NCBI GenBank assembly: GCA_025774805.1 | Contig: JALGZR010000036.1 | Location: 1 to 55,610 of the forward strand | From: a bacterium | GTDB taxonomy: Bacteria; ARS69 | Length of the DNA stretch: 55,610 nt | Direction: 5' to 3' | The notes under the pieces: model-generated | Databases searched by the model: none | Seen by the model: the letters and a program-made list of their open reading frames with translations, nothing else | Told to the model about the DNA's origin: nothing | Shown: in pieces, positions 33,721 to 42,871 of the stretch | Position numbering within the stretch: the first letter of the stretch is position 1 | How the letters are laid out: each line of letters opens with the position of its first letter | Position numbers and translations under genes: made by a program

Positions 33721-34076
33721 GGCGACACCCCGGGATTAGCGGGTTCGGCCCGGGCTCGTTCCCGGGTCCCGCGGACCGGCCGTCTCACGGGGCCGGACCG
33801 CTTGCCCAGGGGGTTTTGCAAGGTGCGGGCCAGCCCCATCGACATTCCGAAGTATCCGATTCCCAATCAGTTATTCCGGTCGCCCCCGTCCGGGGAACGC
33901 GGCGGCGTGTCGATCGGACCGCGAAGCGTGTCGGGCCGCCTCCCGTACCGGGGCCGCGGGCGCGGGGAGATTCCTCTCCACCCTCGGTCCCTGTCGGGAT
34001 ACCCTCCACGACACGGTGCCGGGAGCCCGCGTCTTCGATCCCGGCGAAACGGCCTCGGAACCCGTCCCGGAGCCCG
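33721..34076. other. 356-bp divergent intergenic region
   Basis: Lies between the divergent barrel gene and the BrkB-like gene, so it should contain both promoters. An AT-richer patch at about 33846-33873 (including AATCAGTTATTCC) is the likely promoter zone. I see no gene or RNA. Confidence 0.5.
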
Positions 34077-35030
34077 ATGAGCGCGATCGACCCACCGAGA
34101 ATCCTCTCCCGGCGCGAGTGGAAGCACGCTCCCGGCGATCTCCTCGCCGCCTTCCAGGCGCACGGCTGCTTCTTCCTGGCGGCGGGCATCAGCTTCTACT
34201 TCATGCTCTCGCTCGTGCCGATCCTGTTCTTCTTTCTCGCGGTCATCGGGTACTTCCTCCAGGGATCCGCGACCGTGCGGGACGATCTGCTCGCGGCCAT
34301 CACGCAGTACGTCCCCTTCATCTCCAAGGAGCTGATTCGGAACATCGACCAGGTCGTTCGCAATCCGGGGCTGCTGGGGTGGATCGGGGGCGCCGGACTC
34401 TTCCTGTCGACGGATCTCGTGTTCGTCGCGATTCAGTCGAGCCTGGACAAGATCTTCGTTCCGGGACGGCGCAGCTTCCTGAAGTCGAAGATGCTCTCGG
34501 TGGGGTTGGCGGTCGTGGTGTTCATCGTGATCCTCGCGACGATCGCCGTGAACGCCGTGGATCAGAGCCTCGAGAACCTGGAGAGCCTCACGGGGCGGAG
34601 GGGCGGGCTGCCGGTGGGTCTGCACCTGTCGACGTGGGCGATCGGACCCCTTCTCGTCATCTGCTTCACGCTCGCGATTCGCATGCTTCCCCACGTGGCG
34701 GTGCCGTTCAGGTACGCCGTGTGGGGAGCGCTCGTGGGGGCGGGGCTGTGGATGCTCGTGAAGGGGTCGTACGCGTGGTACCTGGTGAACGTCTCCCGGG
34801 TAGGGCCGATCTTCGGATCGCTCGGGGCGCTCATCCTCACGATGATCTGGGTCTACGCCTCTTCGCTCGCGTTCCTGATCGGCGCGGAGTTCACGCGATG
34901 GCTCATCCTCACCGATCCGAAGCGCGTCCTCTCGAACAGGACGGGGGCCGAAGCCCCCGACGGTTCGGAGTTCGCCCCCGCGAGATCGGGGGCGGGAGAT
35001 CCCCTGCGGGATCTCCCCAAGGCCTCTTAG
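34077..35030 (+). CDS. YihY/BrkB-family inner-membrane protein
   Basis: The protein is 317 aa from ATG 34077. About six hydrophobic segments form the YihY/virulence factor BrkB fold. Family landmarks are HGCFFLAAGISFYFMLSLVPILFF near residue 30, then FGSLGALILTMIWVYASSLAFLIGAEFTRW near the end. Members are often loosely annotated as transporters or RNase BN; no function is proven. The last 25 residues (from about DGSEFAPARSG) look unlike the family and are encoded by three consecutive hairpins. The TAG stop is the first three bases of the inverted-repeat element copy 2, so the C-terminus as read may reflect the insertion. Confidence 0.85.
   Translation: MSAIDPPRILSRREWKHAPGDLLAAFQAHGCFFLAAGISFYFMLSLVPILFFFLAVIGYFLQGSATVRDDLLAAITQYVPFISKELIRNIDQVVRNPGLLGWIGGAGLFLSTDLVFVAIQSSLDKIFVPGRRSFLKSKMLSVGLAVVVFIVILATIAVNAVDQSLENLESLTGRRGGLPVGLHLSTWAIGPLLVICFTLAIRMLPHVAVPFRYAVWGALVGAGLWMLVKGSYAWYLVNVSRVGPIFGSLGALILTMIWVYASSLAFLIGAEFTRWLILTDPKRVLSNRTGAEAPDGSEFAPARSGAGDPLRDLPKAS
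34942..35017. terminator. Three consecutive hairpins at the 3' end of the BrkB-like gene
   Basis: Stem pairs are 34942-34948 with 34953-34959 (CGGGGGC, loop CGAA), 34973-34980 with 34987-34994 (CGCCCCCG), and 34994-35003 with 35008-35017 (GGGAGATCCC, loop CTGC). All three are perfect. No T-run follows. They sit directly before the inverted-repeat element that separates two converging genes. They may form a structured transcription barrier or mRNA 3'-end protection. Confidence 0.55.
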
Positions 35031-35220
35031 CCTCGATCCTTCAGAAAATCTCGGCGAAAAGCGCTGACGCTCGCACGATAGCATGCCATCCGCGGCCGTG
35101 CTCGCCCTCGCCAATACTCACTCATCGTGAGATAAGCTCCGCTTGGCTCGGGCTGCGCGCGACCCCGGCTGGCGCGCTCTCGTGCGTTTTCCCTCGAGAT
35201 TCTCTGACGGATCGAGGCTA
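35028..35220 (-). mobile_element. MITE-like inverted-repeat element, copy 2
   Basis: 193 bp, inverted relative to the copy at 3068-3260, with 7 differences. It begins TAGCCTCGATCC and ends GGATCGAGGCTA. The TA at each end is shared by both copies. It lies between the convergent BrkB-like and GYF-TPR genes and supplies the BrkB stop codon. The left terminal repeat has one change from the right (CCTTCAG versus CCGTCAG), and the right has another (TTCTC versus TTTTC), so the ends are slightly decayed here. Confidence 0.85.
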
Positions 35221-35239
35221 GCCGGAGAGGTCCGGCCGG

Positions 35240-37714
35240 CTACCGGACCCCGATTCCCTCTCCCACGATCTCCGACTCGGCGAGGTGATACGGGAAATCG
35301 TGTCCCTTCGAGGAGCGGACCGCCTCCCGGAAGTGCACCAGGGCCGTATCGGAGTCCTCGGAGCGGCGTGCGGCGTACCCGAGGAAGTAGTGCATGTCGT
35401 TCTCGAAGTCGAGAATCGACGAGACCGCGCCCCGGTACTCCTTCTCCGAGATCTGCCCCGCGAGGAACTCCGCCGAGCGCAGGGCCGCCTTTCCCTGGGG
35501 CCCGACCCGGGAGCCGACGTCCTGCGGGATCCGGGTCCAGGTGCGATTCGCGAGGTCCTCCATTCCGAGCGAGGAGAGCGCGACCCCCTCCCAGAGGCGG
35601 GCGATCGCGTACTCGTCCTTGTCCTTGGATCCGACCTGGTCGAGAACCGCAACGGCCGCTCGGACGTCTCCCCGGGCGAAGTGGGATCGCGCCAGCCAGT
35701 TCCCCACGGTCCCCGCGCCCATTCCCGAGGCCTCGTAGGAGGCGTTGGAGTCGAGCTTTCCGAAGGCGGCCACCGCGTCGTCGAACTGACCCTCCTCGAA
35801 CGCCACGATCCCCACCCAGAGGCCGAGGTTGCGCTTCGCTTCGGCGTCGCGGGACAGCTCCATCGTCGCCTTCTCCAGAACATGCCGCGCGCCGGCGTAG
35901 TCCTCCCGATCGAGCGCGTCCCGGACCGCCTCGATGCGGGACGCCAGACGGGGTGAGGTGCTCTTCGCGGCCGGGGCCTCCGGCTTCGGGGCCGGAGCCC
36001 TCTTCGTCTCCGGCTTCGCCGTCGCGGTCGCGCTCTTTTCGAGGCGGGCGAGGAGCGTCGTCTCCTCCGGGGTCGCCGGACGGATCGACCTCGCCTGTTG
36101 GAGTGCCCGCTTGGCCTCGTCGGTGCGGCCGGCGGACGCCAGGGTCCGGGCCATGGCCGAGAAAGCGTCCGCATGGTCGGGCTGGATCTGGATCGTCCTC
36201 TTCAGGTAGACCATCTTGTCTTCCGTCTCGGCACAGGCCAGTCCGGCCAGGTACTGAATGTTCGCATCGGCCGGGTGCTCCCGCGCGAGGTGTCCGTAGA
36301 GGGCGACCGCCTCCGCCTGCCGCCCCACCGCCAGCATCCAGTCGAGACGTTCGCGCTGGGCGTTTTGATCGTCGGGGAAGGTCTCCAGATAGATGTTGAC
36401 CTCGTCGATCGCGGGTTCGGTCCGGCCGGCCGCGGCCAGCGCTCGCGCCAGATCGAGTCGGGCCGATCGGGCCGCCGGGCGCTCCTCCACGAACGCTGCC
36501 AAATCCTCGAGGGCCCCCTCTACGTTCCCGATCGCGAGCCTCGCCCGGCCCCGCACGAGACGGGCCGGCCACTCGTCGGGCGAGATCTCCAGGACCTTCT
36601 CCGCCGCTTCCCCGGCTTCCCGGGGACGATCGGCGGCGAGCAGGGCGCGCCCCAGATCGAGCACGTAGGGCACGCTCTTCGGATCGAGCTCGACGGCCCT
36701 TTTCAGGTGAACGACCGCGTCCTCTCCGTCGCCGAGCTTCAGAGAGGCTGCGCCCCGGCCGTGGAGGGCGGTGGTGTTGTCCGGATCGCTCGCCAGCGCC
36801 TGATCGAAGTCGCGGATCGCCTTTCGAGGCTTTCCATCGCGCAGCGCGGCCCACCCCGCCTCGATCAGATTCGCGCCCGCGGGGCCCGGCGTCTCCGCTC
36901 CGCCCGCCGCGGGAGATCGTGGAGCGGCGATTTCGGTCGTCGGAATATAGGAGTCCCGATCTCCCGAGAAGAACGGAATCCTTCCACCGGCCATGAGGTA
37001 GATCCCGATGATGACCGGCACGGCGACCGCGCCGGCGACCGGAACCGTCCACCTCTTGCTTCCGCCCGAAGCGCCCGTGGCGGCCAAGGCCTCCTCCTCG
37101 ACCCCTTCCTCCTCGACCTGGTCGATGTCGAGGGCGAAGTCGCCTGCCCCCTCCTCGCCGGAATGCGCCGAGACGAGGACGTCCTCCGCGGAAGACACGC
37201 CGGCCTCCTCCGGCGGCGTGAGCAGTTGCGCCGTCTCCTGCTCCGCCGCGTCCGGTGCCGGCCAGCCCGCCTCCGTCCCCGGAAACGTCTTCGGTGCCTC
37301 CGGCGCTCCTGGGACCGGGGCCTCGTCGGGAGTCGCGGCGTCCGCCGAATCGGCCGCGGACCAGAACTCGCCGGCCGGGAACTCCTCGGTCGCCGGCGGT
37401 TCCGCGATCCCCTCCGCGGGGACGTCGGCCGGCCCTTCGGTCGCCGGAACGAAGGACGAAGTCTCCGGCCCGCCTTCCGCCGGCACATGCTCCATCGGAA
37501 ACGCGGTCGCGAGGGAGGTGGACTCGTCGCGCGTATACGCCACGTCGCTCAGTTCGACCCAGTCCTGACCGCCCACCTCACAGATACGGGCGTCATCGAG
37601 GATCGCTCCGGCGGCGATGCCCTCCAGGATCTGGATCATGTTCATGGGGCCCAGAACCCGACCGTCCGGGCTCTCGACATAGTAGAGCTTGTCGTCCATC
37701 GCCTTCGGATCCAT
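35240..37714 (-). CDS. GYF-domain and TPR membrane protein
   Basis: The protein is 824 aa. Residues 8-60 resemble the bacterial GYF_2 domain (LYYVESPDGRVLGPMNM, DWVELSDV). An acidic, Pro/Ala/Glu-rich disordered region follows (61-215), then one membrane segment (222-242, VPVAGAVAVPVIIGIYLMAGG) and many TPR units from about 278 onward (AIRDFDQALASDPDN, AVVHLKRAVELDPKS and others). This suggests a cytoplasmic GYF head and a periplasmic TPR scaffold. It starts at ATG 37714, or ATG 37699 five codons later. It ends 20 bp from element copy 2. It is the last gene of the run that begins with the NtrY-like kinase. Confidence 0.8.
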   Translation of the reverse strand: MDPKAMDDKLYYVESPDGRVLGPMNMIQILEGIAAGAILDDARICEVGGQDWVELSDVAYTRDESTSLATAFPMEHVPAEGGPETSSFVPATEGPADVPAEGIAEPPATEEFPAGEFWSAADSADAATPDEAPVPGAPEAPKTFPGTEAGWPAPDAAEQETAQLLTPPEEAGVSSAEDVLVSAHSGEEGAGDFALDIDQVEEEGVEEEALAATGASGGSKRWTVPVAGAVAVPVIIGIYLMAGGRIPFFSGDRDSYIPTTEIAAPRSPAAGGAETPGPAGANLIEAGWAALRDGKPRKAIRDFDQALASDPDNTTALHGRGAASLKLGDGEDAVVHLKRAVELDPKSVPYVLDLGRALLAADRPREAGEAAEKVLEISPDEWPARLVRGRARLAIGNVEGALEDLAAFVEERPAARSARLDLARALAAAGRTEPAIDEVNIYLETFPDDQNAQRERLDWMLAVGRQAEAVALYGHLAREHPADANIQYLAGLACAETEDKMVYLKRTIQIQPDHADAFSAMARTLASAGRTDEAKRALQQARSIRPATPEETTLLARLEKSATATAKPETKRAPAPKPEAPAAKSTSPRLASRIEAVRDALDREDYAGARHVLEKATMELSRDAEAKRNLGLWVGIVAFEEGQFDDAVAAFGKLDSNASYEASGMGAGTVGNWLARSHFARGDVRAAVAVLDQVGSKDKDEYAIARLWEGVALSSLGMEDLANRTWTRIPQDVGSRVGPQGKAALRSAEFLAGQISEKEYRGAVSSILDFENDMHYFLGYAARRSEDSDTALVHFREAVRSSKGHDFPYHLAESEIVGEGIGVR

Positions 37715-37847
37715 GCGAGCCTTTCCGAGACCAAGGGGAACGGGGGATCGGTGCCTCCCGCCGGGAGTCCGTTCGTCCGGGGCTCCGGGCAGCGAGGCAC
37801 CTTTTCTACGCTATCGGTAGGATCGGTAAAGGGGGCGGTCGGCTTGA

Positions 37848-38570
37848 CTACGGGGGGGCAGGGGCCCCCGGCCCGGGATCGGAAGCGACGAGATCGGCGG
37901 ACCGGAAGCGATCGCTGCGATCCCGCAGAATCCGGTCCCCGAATCCGGCCCGGCGCACGAGGAACTTGAACACGGCCGCCGTGATCCCGCCTCCCCCCTC
38001 CTCCTCCGGGCCGGGATCCTCCTCCTGGCCCGCCTCCCCGCGGACCTTGCCGCTGATCCAGGCGTCGAGCTCACGCACCTCTTCGAGGGTGAGATGCTGG
38101 ATGGCGGCCTCCGCCGCCAGAAAGTACGTCGATTCCCGGTCGAGGTCCCCGGCCGCCCGGATCGGGAGCACCTGCCGGGAGACCTCCTCGAGAGCTGCGT
38201 CCAGGTTCTCGAAGGCCTCCTCCCACGTCCGCCGGCCCGTGCTCCGGACAAGGTAGAGTCGCTCCCCGGGATCGAAGCGGATGCGAAAGCGCCGTCCCTG
38301 GGAGGTCACCAACTTGTCGAACCAGCTCCTCCGGTCGCGCCAGAGCTCGACCGTGATCCGAACCGTGATCGGCAGGCCGCTCTCGATGGACCCCCGGACG
38401 TCCGGGTCGAAGGCGTTCACGAGCTCGACCGCCGCGCAGAGGCGGTCGTCGCGAAGGTCGTGGCCGAGATGGAGAGAGGGCTCCGCGGCGACCGCGGTCG
38501 CGAACAGCAGGGAGAGAAGCGCCCCCGGCGTCCGCCTTCGGACCGGGCCGGGAGAGAGGATCGAATCCAT
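37848..38570 (-). CDS. DUF4390-type secreted protein
   Basis: The protein is 240 aa with a signal peptide (LLSLLFATAVAAEP). The body matches the DUF4390 pattern, with predicted beta segments (LCAAVELVNAFDPDVRGSIESGLPITVRITVELWRDR) and a 'FRIRFDPGERLYLVRS' middle. The C-terminus is acidic and Gly-rich. In proteobacteria DUF4390 genes often lie next to ntrY/ntrX; here the kinase and regulator are in the same gene run, which supports the call. Function is unknown. Confidence 0.75.
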   Translation of the reverse strand: MDSILSPGPVRRRTPGALLSLLFATAVAAEPSLHLGHDLRDDRLCAAVELVNAFDPDVRGSIESGLPITVRITVELWRDRRSWFDKLVTSQGRRFRIRFDPGERLYLVRSTGRRTWEEAFENLDAALEEVSRQVLPIRAAGDLDRESTYFLAAEAAIQHLTLEEVRELDAWISGKVRGEAGQEEDPGPEEEGGGGITAAVFKFLVRRAGFGDRILRDRSDRFRSADLVASDPGPGAPAPP

Positions 38571-38692
38571 GGGCGCACCGAAGGTGCGGAGGCGAGGGCG
38601 GGCTCGCGGGACGTGCGATTCTCCGCGCTCTCTGCCCTCCTCGGTTGACCCCGGGCGGGCACGGAGGTGCCCGCACGATCTCTTCAGTCCGT

Positions 38693-40312
38693 CTAGAACA
38701 TGCGTCGGATTCGGGCGCTCACGAAGAAGCCCTCGTCATCCTCCCGATCGATCTTCTTCGCGAGATTGAGACGGAAGGACCCGTCCGAATCCTGAATGCC
38801 GATCCCCGCGTCCGTGTGAAGGCTCGCATCGCGATCGTCCGCCACCCATGCGTCCCCCACGTCGGTGAACACCGCGACCTGCAGATCGTCGTAGACCTCC
38901 ACGCGGATCTCGGCGTTGGCCAGAAGCATGCGATCCCCGGAGATCGACTTGAACTGGGTCGCCCGCATCGTGCCCACTCCGCCGAGATAGAAACGCTCCT
39001 GTCGTGGGATCGCGTCGAATCCCTCGAGCTCCTCTCCGAGCTCGCTGCGGCGGGCATCGTCGATCCGGCCCGCGGTCAGTCGGAGATCGAAGAAGTGTCC
39101 GGGAGAGAGCTTCGCGTAGCGTCGCGCGTCGACCACGCCCCGGCGGAACTCGAAGTCCCCACCGAGCTCGCCGCCCGCCCACTCGTAGGCCCCGGTGGCG
39201 AGAAGTCCTCGCGTGGGATTCGTGAGAGAGTTCCGCGTGTCGAGGGCATAGTCGACGACGATCGACCGCAGGGTGCCCGCGTCGATCGGGGGATTCGCGC
39301 GCATTCGCTTGTTGCCGCCGAAGAGGCCCCAGTCGGTGGTCTTCGACAGGGATCGATGGTCCTCGTCCCTCCACGTCACGACGAGATCCTGAGAGCTCCC
39401 GAGGTAGGCCCGTCCGTGAATCGAGACGCCCTCGGCCTCGTGATAGTCGCGCCAGTCCTCCCGGAAGAAGAACGCGGCGAGCGTGTTCTCGGTGTCACCG
39501 AAGCGGTGCCGGTCGGGAGTGTCGGTGCGGCGGTAGACGGCGGCTCCGACGTCGAGGACCTCGGCGTCGATGAGCGGCTGCGTGGCCGCGATGTCGTAAA
39601 GCCAGCGCTCGCGACCGAAGGAGTAGCCTCCCGCGAGCGTGAGCTCGGGATGGAGCTCGGCCCGGTTCCGGTAGGAGAGCGTGCCGGTGAGGCTCACCTG
39701 GTCGACGCGGTCGTAGCGCCCGGACAGTCCGGCGTCCCCCTCGTGGAAGCCCCGGGGGCGGGGAAGGACGACCTCGTCGTGCCGGATGCGAACGTGCGAG
39801 GTCTCGCCGAGGCTCTCTCCCTCCGCGTCCTTCGCGGGACGGAGCACCGGGTTGTCGGGATCGGTCAACCACTCCCCGTCCACGACATAGAGATAGCTCC
39901 ATCGGCCGGAGTCCAGGTCGATCGTCGTTCGCCAGACTCCGTTGCGGGTGCGCCGCATCGGAGTCGCCGTCTCGTCCCAGTCGTTGAACTCGCCGACCAC
40001 GGAGACGCTGTGCGCGTCCTCGTCCCGGAAGCGGAAGAGGACGCCCTCGCCGGTCATCACCGGCGAGAGAGGCCCTCCTCGCAGTCGGCCGCGGTGAAAG
40101 ATGGACTCGTCCGAGAGGTCGGGATCGCTCTCGACGAGGATGTCGATTCCGTCCCCCCGGGCGTCGAGGTCGAGCAGGCCCCCCGCCCGCGCGCTCCCCG
40201 GCCGGGCGCCCGGCAGGGGGGCCAGCGCGGCCGGGGAGAGGGAGGCGAGAAGAAGGGGGCCGAGGGCGGCGACGACGAGGGCGAGGACGGCGGATCGTAG
40301 GGAGATGCACAT
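38693..40312 (-). CDS. Omp85/BamA-like barrel with N-terminal glycogen-binding (CBM48/AMPK-type) domain
   Basis: The protein is 539 aa from ATG 40312. A signal peptide (LRSAVLALVVAALGPLLLAS) is followed by a CBM48/E-set type domain at about 88-165: VLFRFRDEDAHSVSVVGEFN, DWDETATPM, then WSYLYVVDGEWLTDPDNP, the classic pattern of the AMPK glycogen-binding module. The rest is a surface-antigen type barrel (YDIAATQPLIDAEVLDVGAA, FYLGGVGTMRATQFKSISGD) ending RIRRMF with terminal Phe. POTRA repeats, usual in BamA, are not evident. Such a module on an outer-membrane barrel is unusual. It sits between a sigma-54 activator and DUF4390 in one direction of transcription. Confidence 0.8.
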   Translation of the reverse strand: MCISLRSAVLALVVAALGPLLLASLSPAALAPLPGARPGSARAGGLLDLDARGDGIDILVESDPDLSDESIFHRGRLRGGPLSPVMTGEGVLFRFRDEDAHSVSVVGEFNDWDETATPMRRTRNGVWRTTIDLDSGRWSYLYVVDGEWLTDPDNPVLRPAKDAEGESLGETSHVRIRHDEVVLPRPRGFHEGDAGLSGRYDRVDQVSLTGTLSYRNRAELHPELTLAGGYSFGRERWLYDIAATQPLIDAEVLDVGAAVYRRTDTPDRHRFGDTENTLAAFFFREDWRDYHEAEGVSIHGRAYLGSSQDLVVTWRDEDHRSLSKTTDWGLFGGNKRMRANPPIDAGTLRSIVVDYALDTRNSLTNPTRGLLATGAYEWAGGELGGDFEFRRGVVDARRYAKLSPGHFFDLRLTAGRIDDARRSELGEELEGFDAIPRQERFYLGGVGTMRATQFKSISGDRMLLANAEIRVEVYDDLQVAVFTDVGDAWVADDRDASLHTDAGIGIQDSDGSFRLNLAKKIDREDDEGFFVSARIRRMF

Positions 40313-40500
40313 GGCCGGTCTCCGAGGCGAATCGGGTGGGGCGGAGGACGGTGAACCTCGCCTCTCGGACAGTGCAAGGGGCGGACCAGCCCATCCGGCC
40401 CCCAGACCCCGCGAGATACGCGGGCCAGACCCGGTTTCGTCCCCGAAGCGGAGGGAGTGGGTTGTCTTCCCGACTCCTCCCCCGGGTCGCGCCGACACGT

Positions 40501-41916
40501 TCACGGGGCTTCCCCGGTCGCGTTCCCGGCGGAGCTCGCCGTCTCGCCCTCCGGCTTTCCGATCCCGAGACGCCGCATCTTCCGGTGGAGGTTGGCCCGA
40601 TCGAGGCCGAGGCGCCGGGCCGCCTCGCTCACCGTTCCCCCCGCCGCCTTCAACGCCCGGAGGATGGCCGCGCGCTCGGTGTTCTCCAGGAGGTCGCGCA
40701 GGGGGAGATTTTCGGTCGTCTCGGAGCCTTCCTGAGTGGGAGCCGCGCCCGGTCGCGAACCCGCCAGGACCGCCCCGACCTCGTCGCGGCCGATCGACTC
40801 CCCCTCGGTCATGATCGCGAGCCGCTCCACCACGTTGCGCAGCTCCCGCACGTTCCCCGGCCAGGGCCAGGCCTTCAGCGCGCCGTAGGCCCCCTCGTCC
40901 ACCGGGGGAAGAGGCCGCCCCATCTCCTCGGCGAAGCGCCGGTGGAAGTGGTCGACGAGCTCGGGAATGTCCTCCGCCCGATCCCGAAGGGGAGGCACCG
41001 CGATCGGAACGACGTTGAGGCGGTAGTAGAGATCCTCCCGGAACTCCCCTTTCTCGATCGCCGCGGAGAGGTCCTTGTTCGTCGCGGCGATCACGCGCAC
41101 GTCCACCCGGATCGGGCGTCCTCCGCCGACGCGCTCCACCTCGTTCTCCTCGAACACGCGCAGGAGCTTCGCCTGCGCCTCGAGCGCCATGTCCCCGACC
41201 TCGTCGAGCAGGAGCGAGCCGCCGTCCGCCGCCTCGATCTTGCCGATCTTCCGGGACTCCGCGCCGGTGAACGCGCCCTTCTCGTGACCGAAGAGCTCCG
41301 ACTCGATCAGGTCCCGAGGAATCGCGGCGCAGTTCACGCGCCCGAACGGGCCGTCGGCCCGCGGACTCCCCTCGTGGAGCGCGCGCGCCACGAGCTCCTT
41401 TCCCGTGCCGTTCTCACCGGTGATGAGGACCCGTGCGTCCGAGCGGGCCGCCCGCTCGACCTCGTCGCGGAGTCTCTGCATCACCGCGCTCGAGCCGAGC
41501 AGCCCCTGGCCGGCCCCGACGCGGGCGACGAGCTCCCGGTTCCGGCGCTGCAATTCGCCGGACTGGAGAGCGTTGCGGATCGTGACCAGGAGTCGCGCGG
41601 GATCGAGCGGCTTCTCCAGGTAGTCGAACGCTCCGAGTCGGGTCGCGCGGACCGCGGTGTCGATCGTGGCCTGACCCGACATCACGAGAACCGGGACGTC
41701 TCTTCCCTCCGCCCTCAGCTTCTCCAGCGCCGCGAGCCCGTCCATTCCCGGCATCCAGACGTCGAGCAGCACGAGATCGGGCGACTCCTCCGCGAGGAGC
41801 GCGAGTCCCCTTTCGGCGCTCTCCGCGGTGAACGTGCCGTAGCCCTCGTCCGCGAGCAGCCCCGAGAGCTGGGTGCGGATGTTCTTCTCGTCGTCGATGA
41901 TGAGGATGCGCCGCAC
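40501..41916 (-). CDS. Sigma-54 dependent response regulator, NtrX/NtrC-like
   Basis: The protein is 471 aa. Receiver domain (1-120) with phosphorylatable Asp in LVLLDVWMPGMDG. AAA+ domain with Walker A GENGTGKE, the sigma-54 contact loop ESELFGHEKGAFTGA and Walker B LLLDEVGD. A Fis-type HTH at the end (TVSEAARRLGLDRANLHRKMRRLGI). A complete, functional activator of sigma-54 promoters by sequence. Its likely kinase is the NtrY-like protein encoded two genes upstream, separated by a secreted protein. Targets may include the envelope genes just downstream, but I could not identify a -24/-12 site with confidence. Confidence 0.93.
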   Translation of the reverse strand: MRRILIIDDEKNIRTQLSGLLADEGYGTFTAESAERGLALLAEESPDLVLLDVWMPGMDGLAALEKLRAEGRDVPVLVMSGQATIDTAVRATRLGAFDYLEKPLDPARLLVTIRNALQSGELQRRNRELVARVGAGQGLLGSSAVMQRLRDEVERAARSDARVLITGENGTGKELVARALHEGSPRADGPFGRVNCAAIPRDLIESELFGHEKGAFTGAESRKIGKIEAADGGSLLLDEVGDMALEAQAKLLRVFEENEVERVGGGRPIRVDVRVIAATNKDLSAAIEKGEFREDLYYRLNVVPIAVPPLRDRAEDIPELVDHFHRRFAEEMGRPLPPVDEGAYGALKAWPWPGNVRELRNVVERLAIMTEGESIGRDEVGAVLAGSRPGAAPTQEGSETTENLPLRDLLENTERAAILRALKAAGGTVSEAARRLGLDRANLHRKMRRLGIGKPEGETASSAGNATGEAP

Positions 41917-42010
41917 GAAGACGACCTCCGGGAAGAGCGCCGTTCGCCGGAAGGGTGGGGGATGTCGCGGGAAACGTAAAGCGCTTCGATCGGGGAGGGA
42001 GCGGCGGGTG

Positions 42011-42871
42011 TCAGCGGGACGGCATCGCGAGCAGGCGGGGGTTCACGATCATCACGTCGCCGAAGGACTTCTCCGTGACCCGCCTCAGGTAGAGCGTCCG
42101 CTTCTCCGGAAACGCGGCCAGGGCCTGCCGGGCGAGATACTCGGTCTCCCTCTCGGCCAGCTCGCCCAGGTACGTCGGATCCGCGGGCGACTCGGAGCCG
42201 ACGCCTCGCGTGTCCCATGTCAGGAGCTCCAGGTAGAGGGTGCTGCCGAGATCGGCGATCCCGTAGATCTGTCGCTGCCATCGCCCCGAGCGCCCACCGG
42301 TGGCGGTGTCGAGCCGCTGGTAGAGTCGCTGCATCGCGTCGACGTCGAGCGTGTGCTGCGGCCGGTGGCTCACCGGAAACGCCTCGAGCTCCAGCGCGTC
42401 CACGAACCCGTCCACCCCGTCGCGCCAGGTGTTTCCCCCCAGCGTCCGATAGAGCACGCGGAAGTCGAGGTTCTCCCCGAGGTACGTCGCGCCCTCGGAC
42501 TCCCCTCCGATGACCGTGATCTCCATTCGTCCCTCCCATCCGGTGGGCACGAACCAGAGACGGTAGAAGGGATTGTAGAAGAGCTCGCCCGAAGGGTGGG
42601 GCAGCCGACACGTCGTGTCCCGGACCTCCAGGAGCACGCACGTCGAGTCGCCCTTCCACCCGGCCGGCACCGTCTCCCACCGGATCGTATGGGACTCCCA
42701 CCCCCGGGGAAGGGCCCTCTTCACCTGGACGATCGCGGTCGTCACGACCTCGCGATCCAGGACGACGCTTCCCCGGGCCTGGGCCGAAGCCCCGTCCGAG
42801 ACCAGCGCCGGCGGGATCAGCGCCAGCAGGAGGAGAGCGGCTCTGCGGTGCGCCGGACGGCCGGTGGTCAT
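42011..42871 (-). CDS. Secreted protein of unknown function
   Basis: The protein is 286 aa from an ATG overlapping the kinase stop (ATGA). A signal peptide (RRAALLLLALIPPALVSDGASA) is followed by a mixed alpha/beta domain with a Cys pair (STCVLLEVRDTTCRL) and a Trp-rich stretch (FYNPFYRLWFVPTGWEG). I do not recognise the family. Its place between a sensor kinase and its response regulator, coupled to the kinase, suggests a periplasmic accessory or ligand-sensing partner; this is inference from position. Confidence 0.75.
   Translation of the reverse strand: MTTGRPAHRRAALLLLALIPPALVSDGASAQARGSVVLDREVVTTAIVQVKRALPRGWESHTIRWETVPAGWKGDSTCVLLEVRDTTCRLPHPSGELFYNPFYRLWFVPTGWEGRMEITVIGGESEGATYLGENLDFRVLYRTLGGNTWRDGVDGFVDALELEAFPVSHRPQHTLDVDAMQRLYQRLDTATGGRSGRWQRQIYGIADLGSTLYLELLTWDTRGVGSESPADPTYLGELAERETEYLARQALAAFPEKRTLYLRRVTEKSFGDVMIVNPRLLAMPSR

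Noticed and set aside
33867-35114. 415-aa minus-strand ORF opposite the BrkB-like gene
   Set aside because: Highly charged low-complexity shadow of a clear membrane-protein gene.
35143-36399. Long plus-strand Arg/Pro-rich ORF opposite the GYF-TPR gene
   Set aside because: Composition is that of a GC-driven shadow frame, with no motif, and it begins inside the repeat element.
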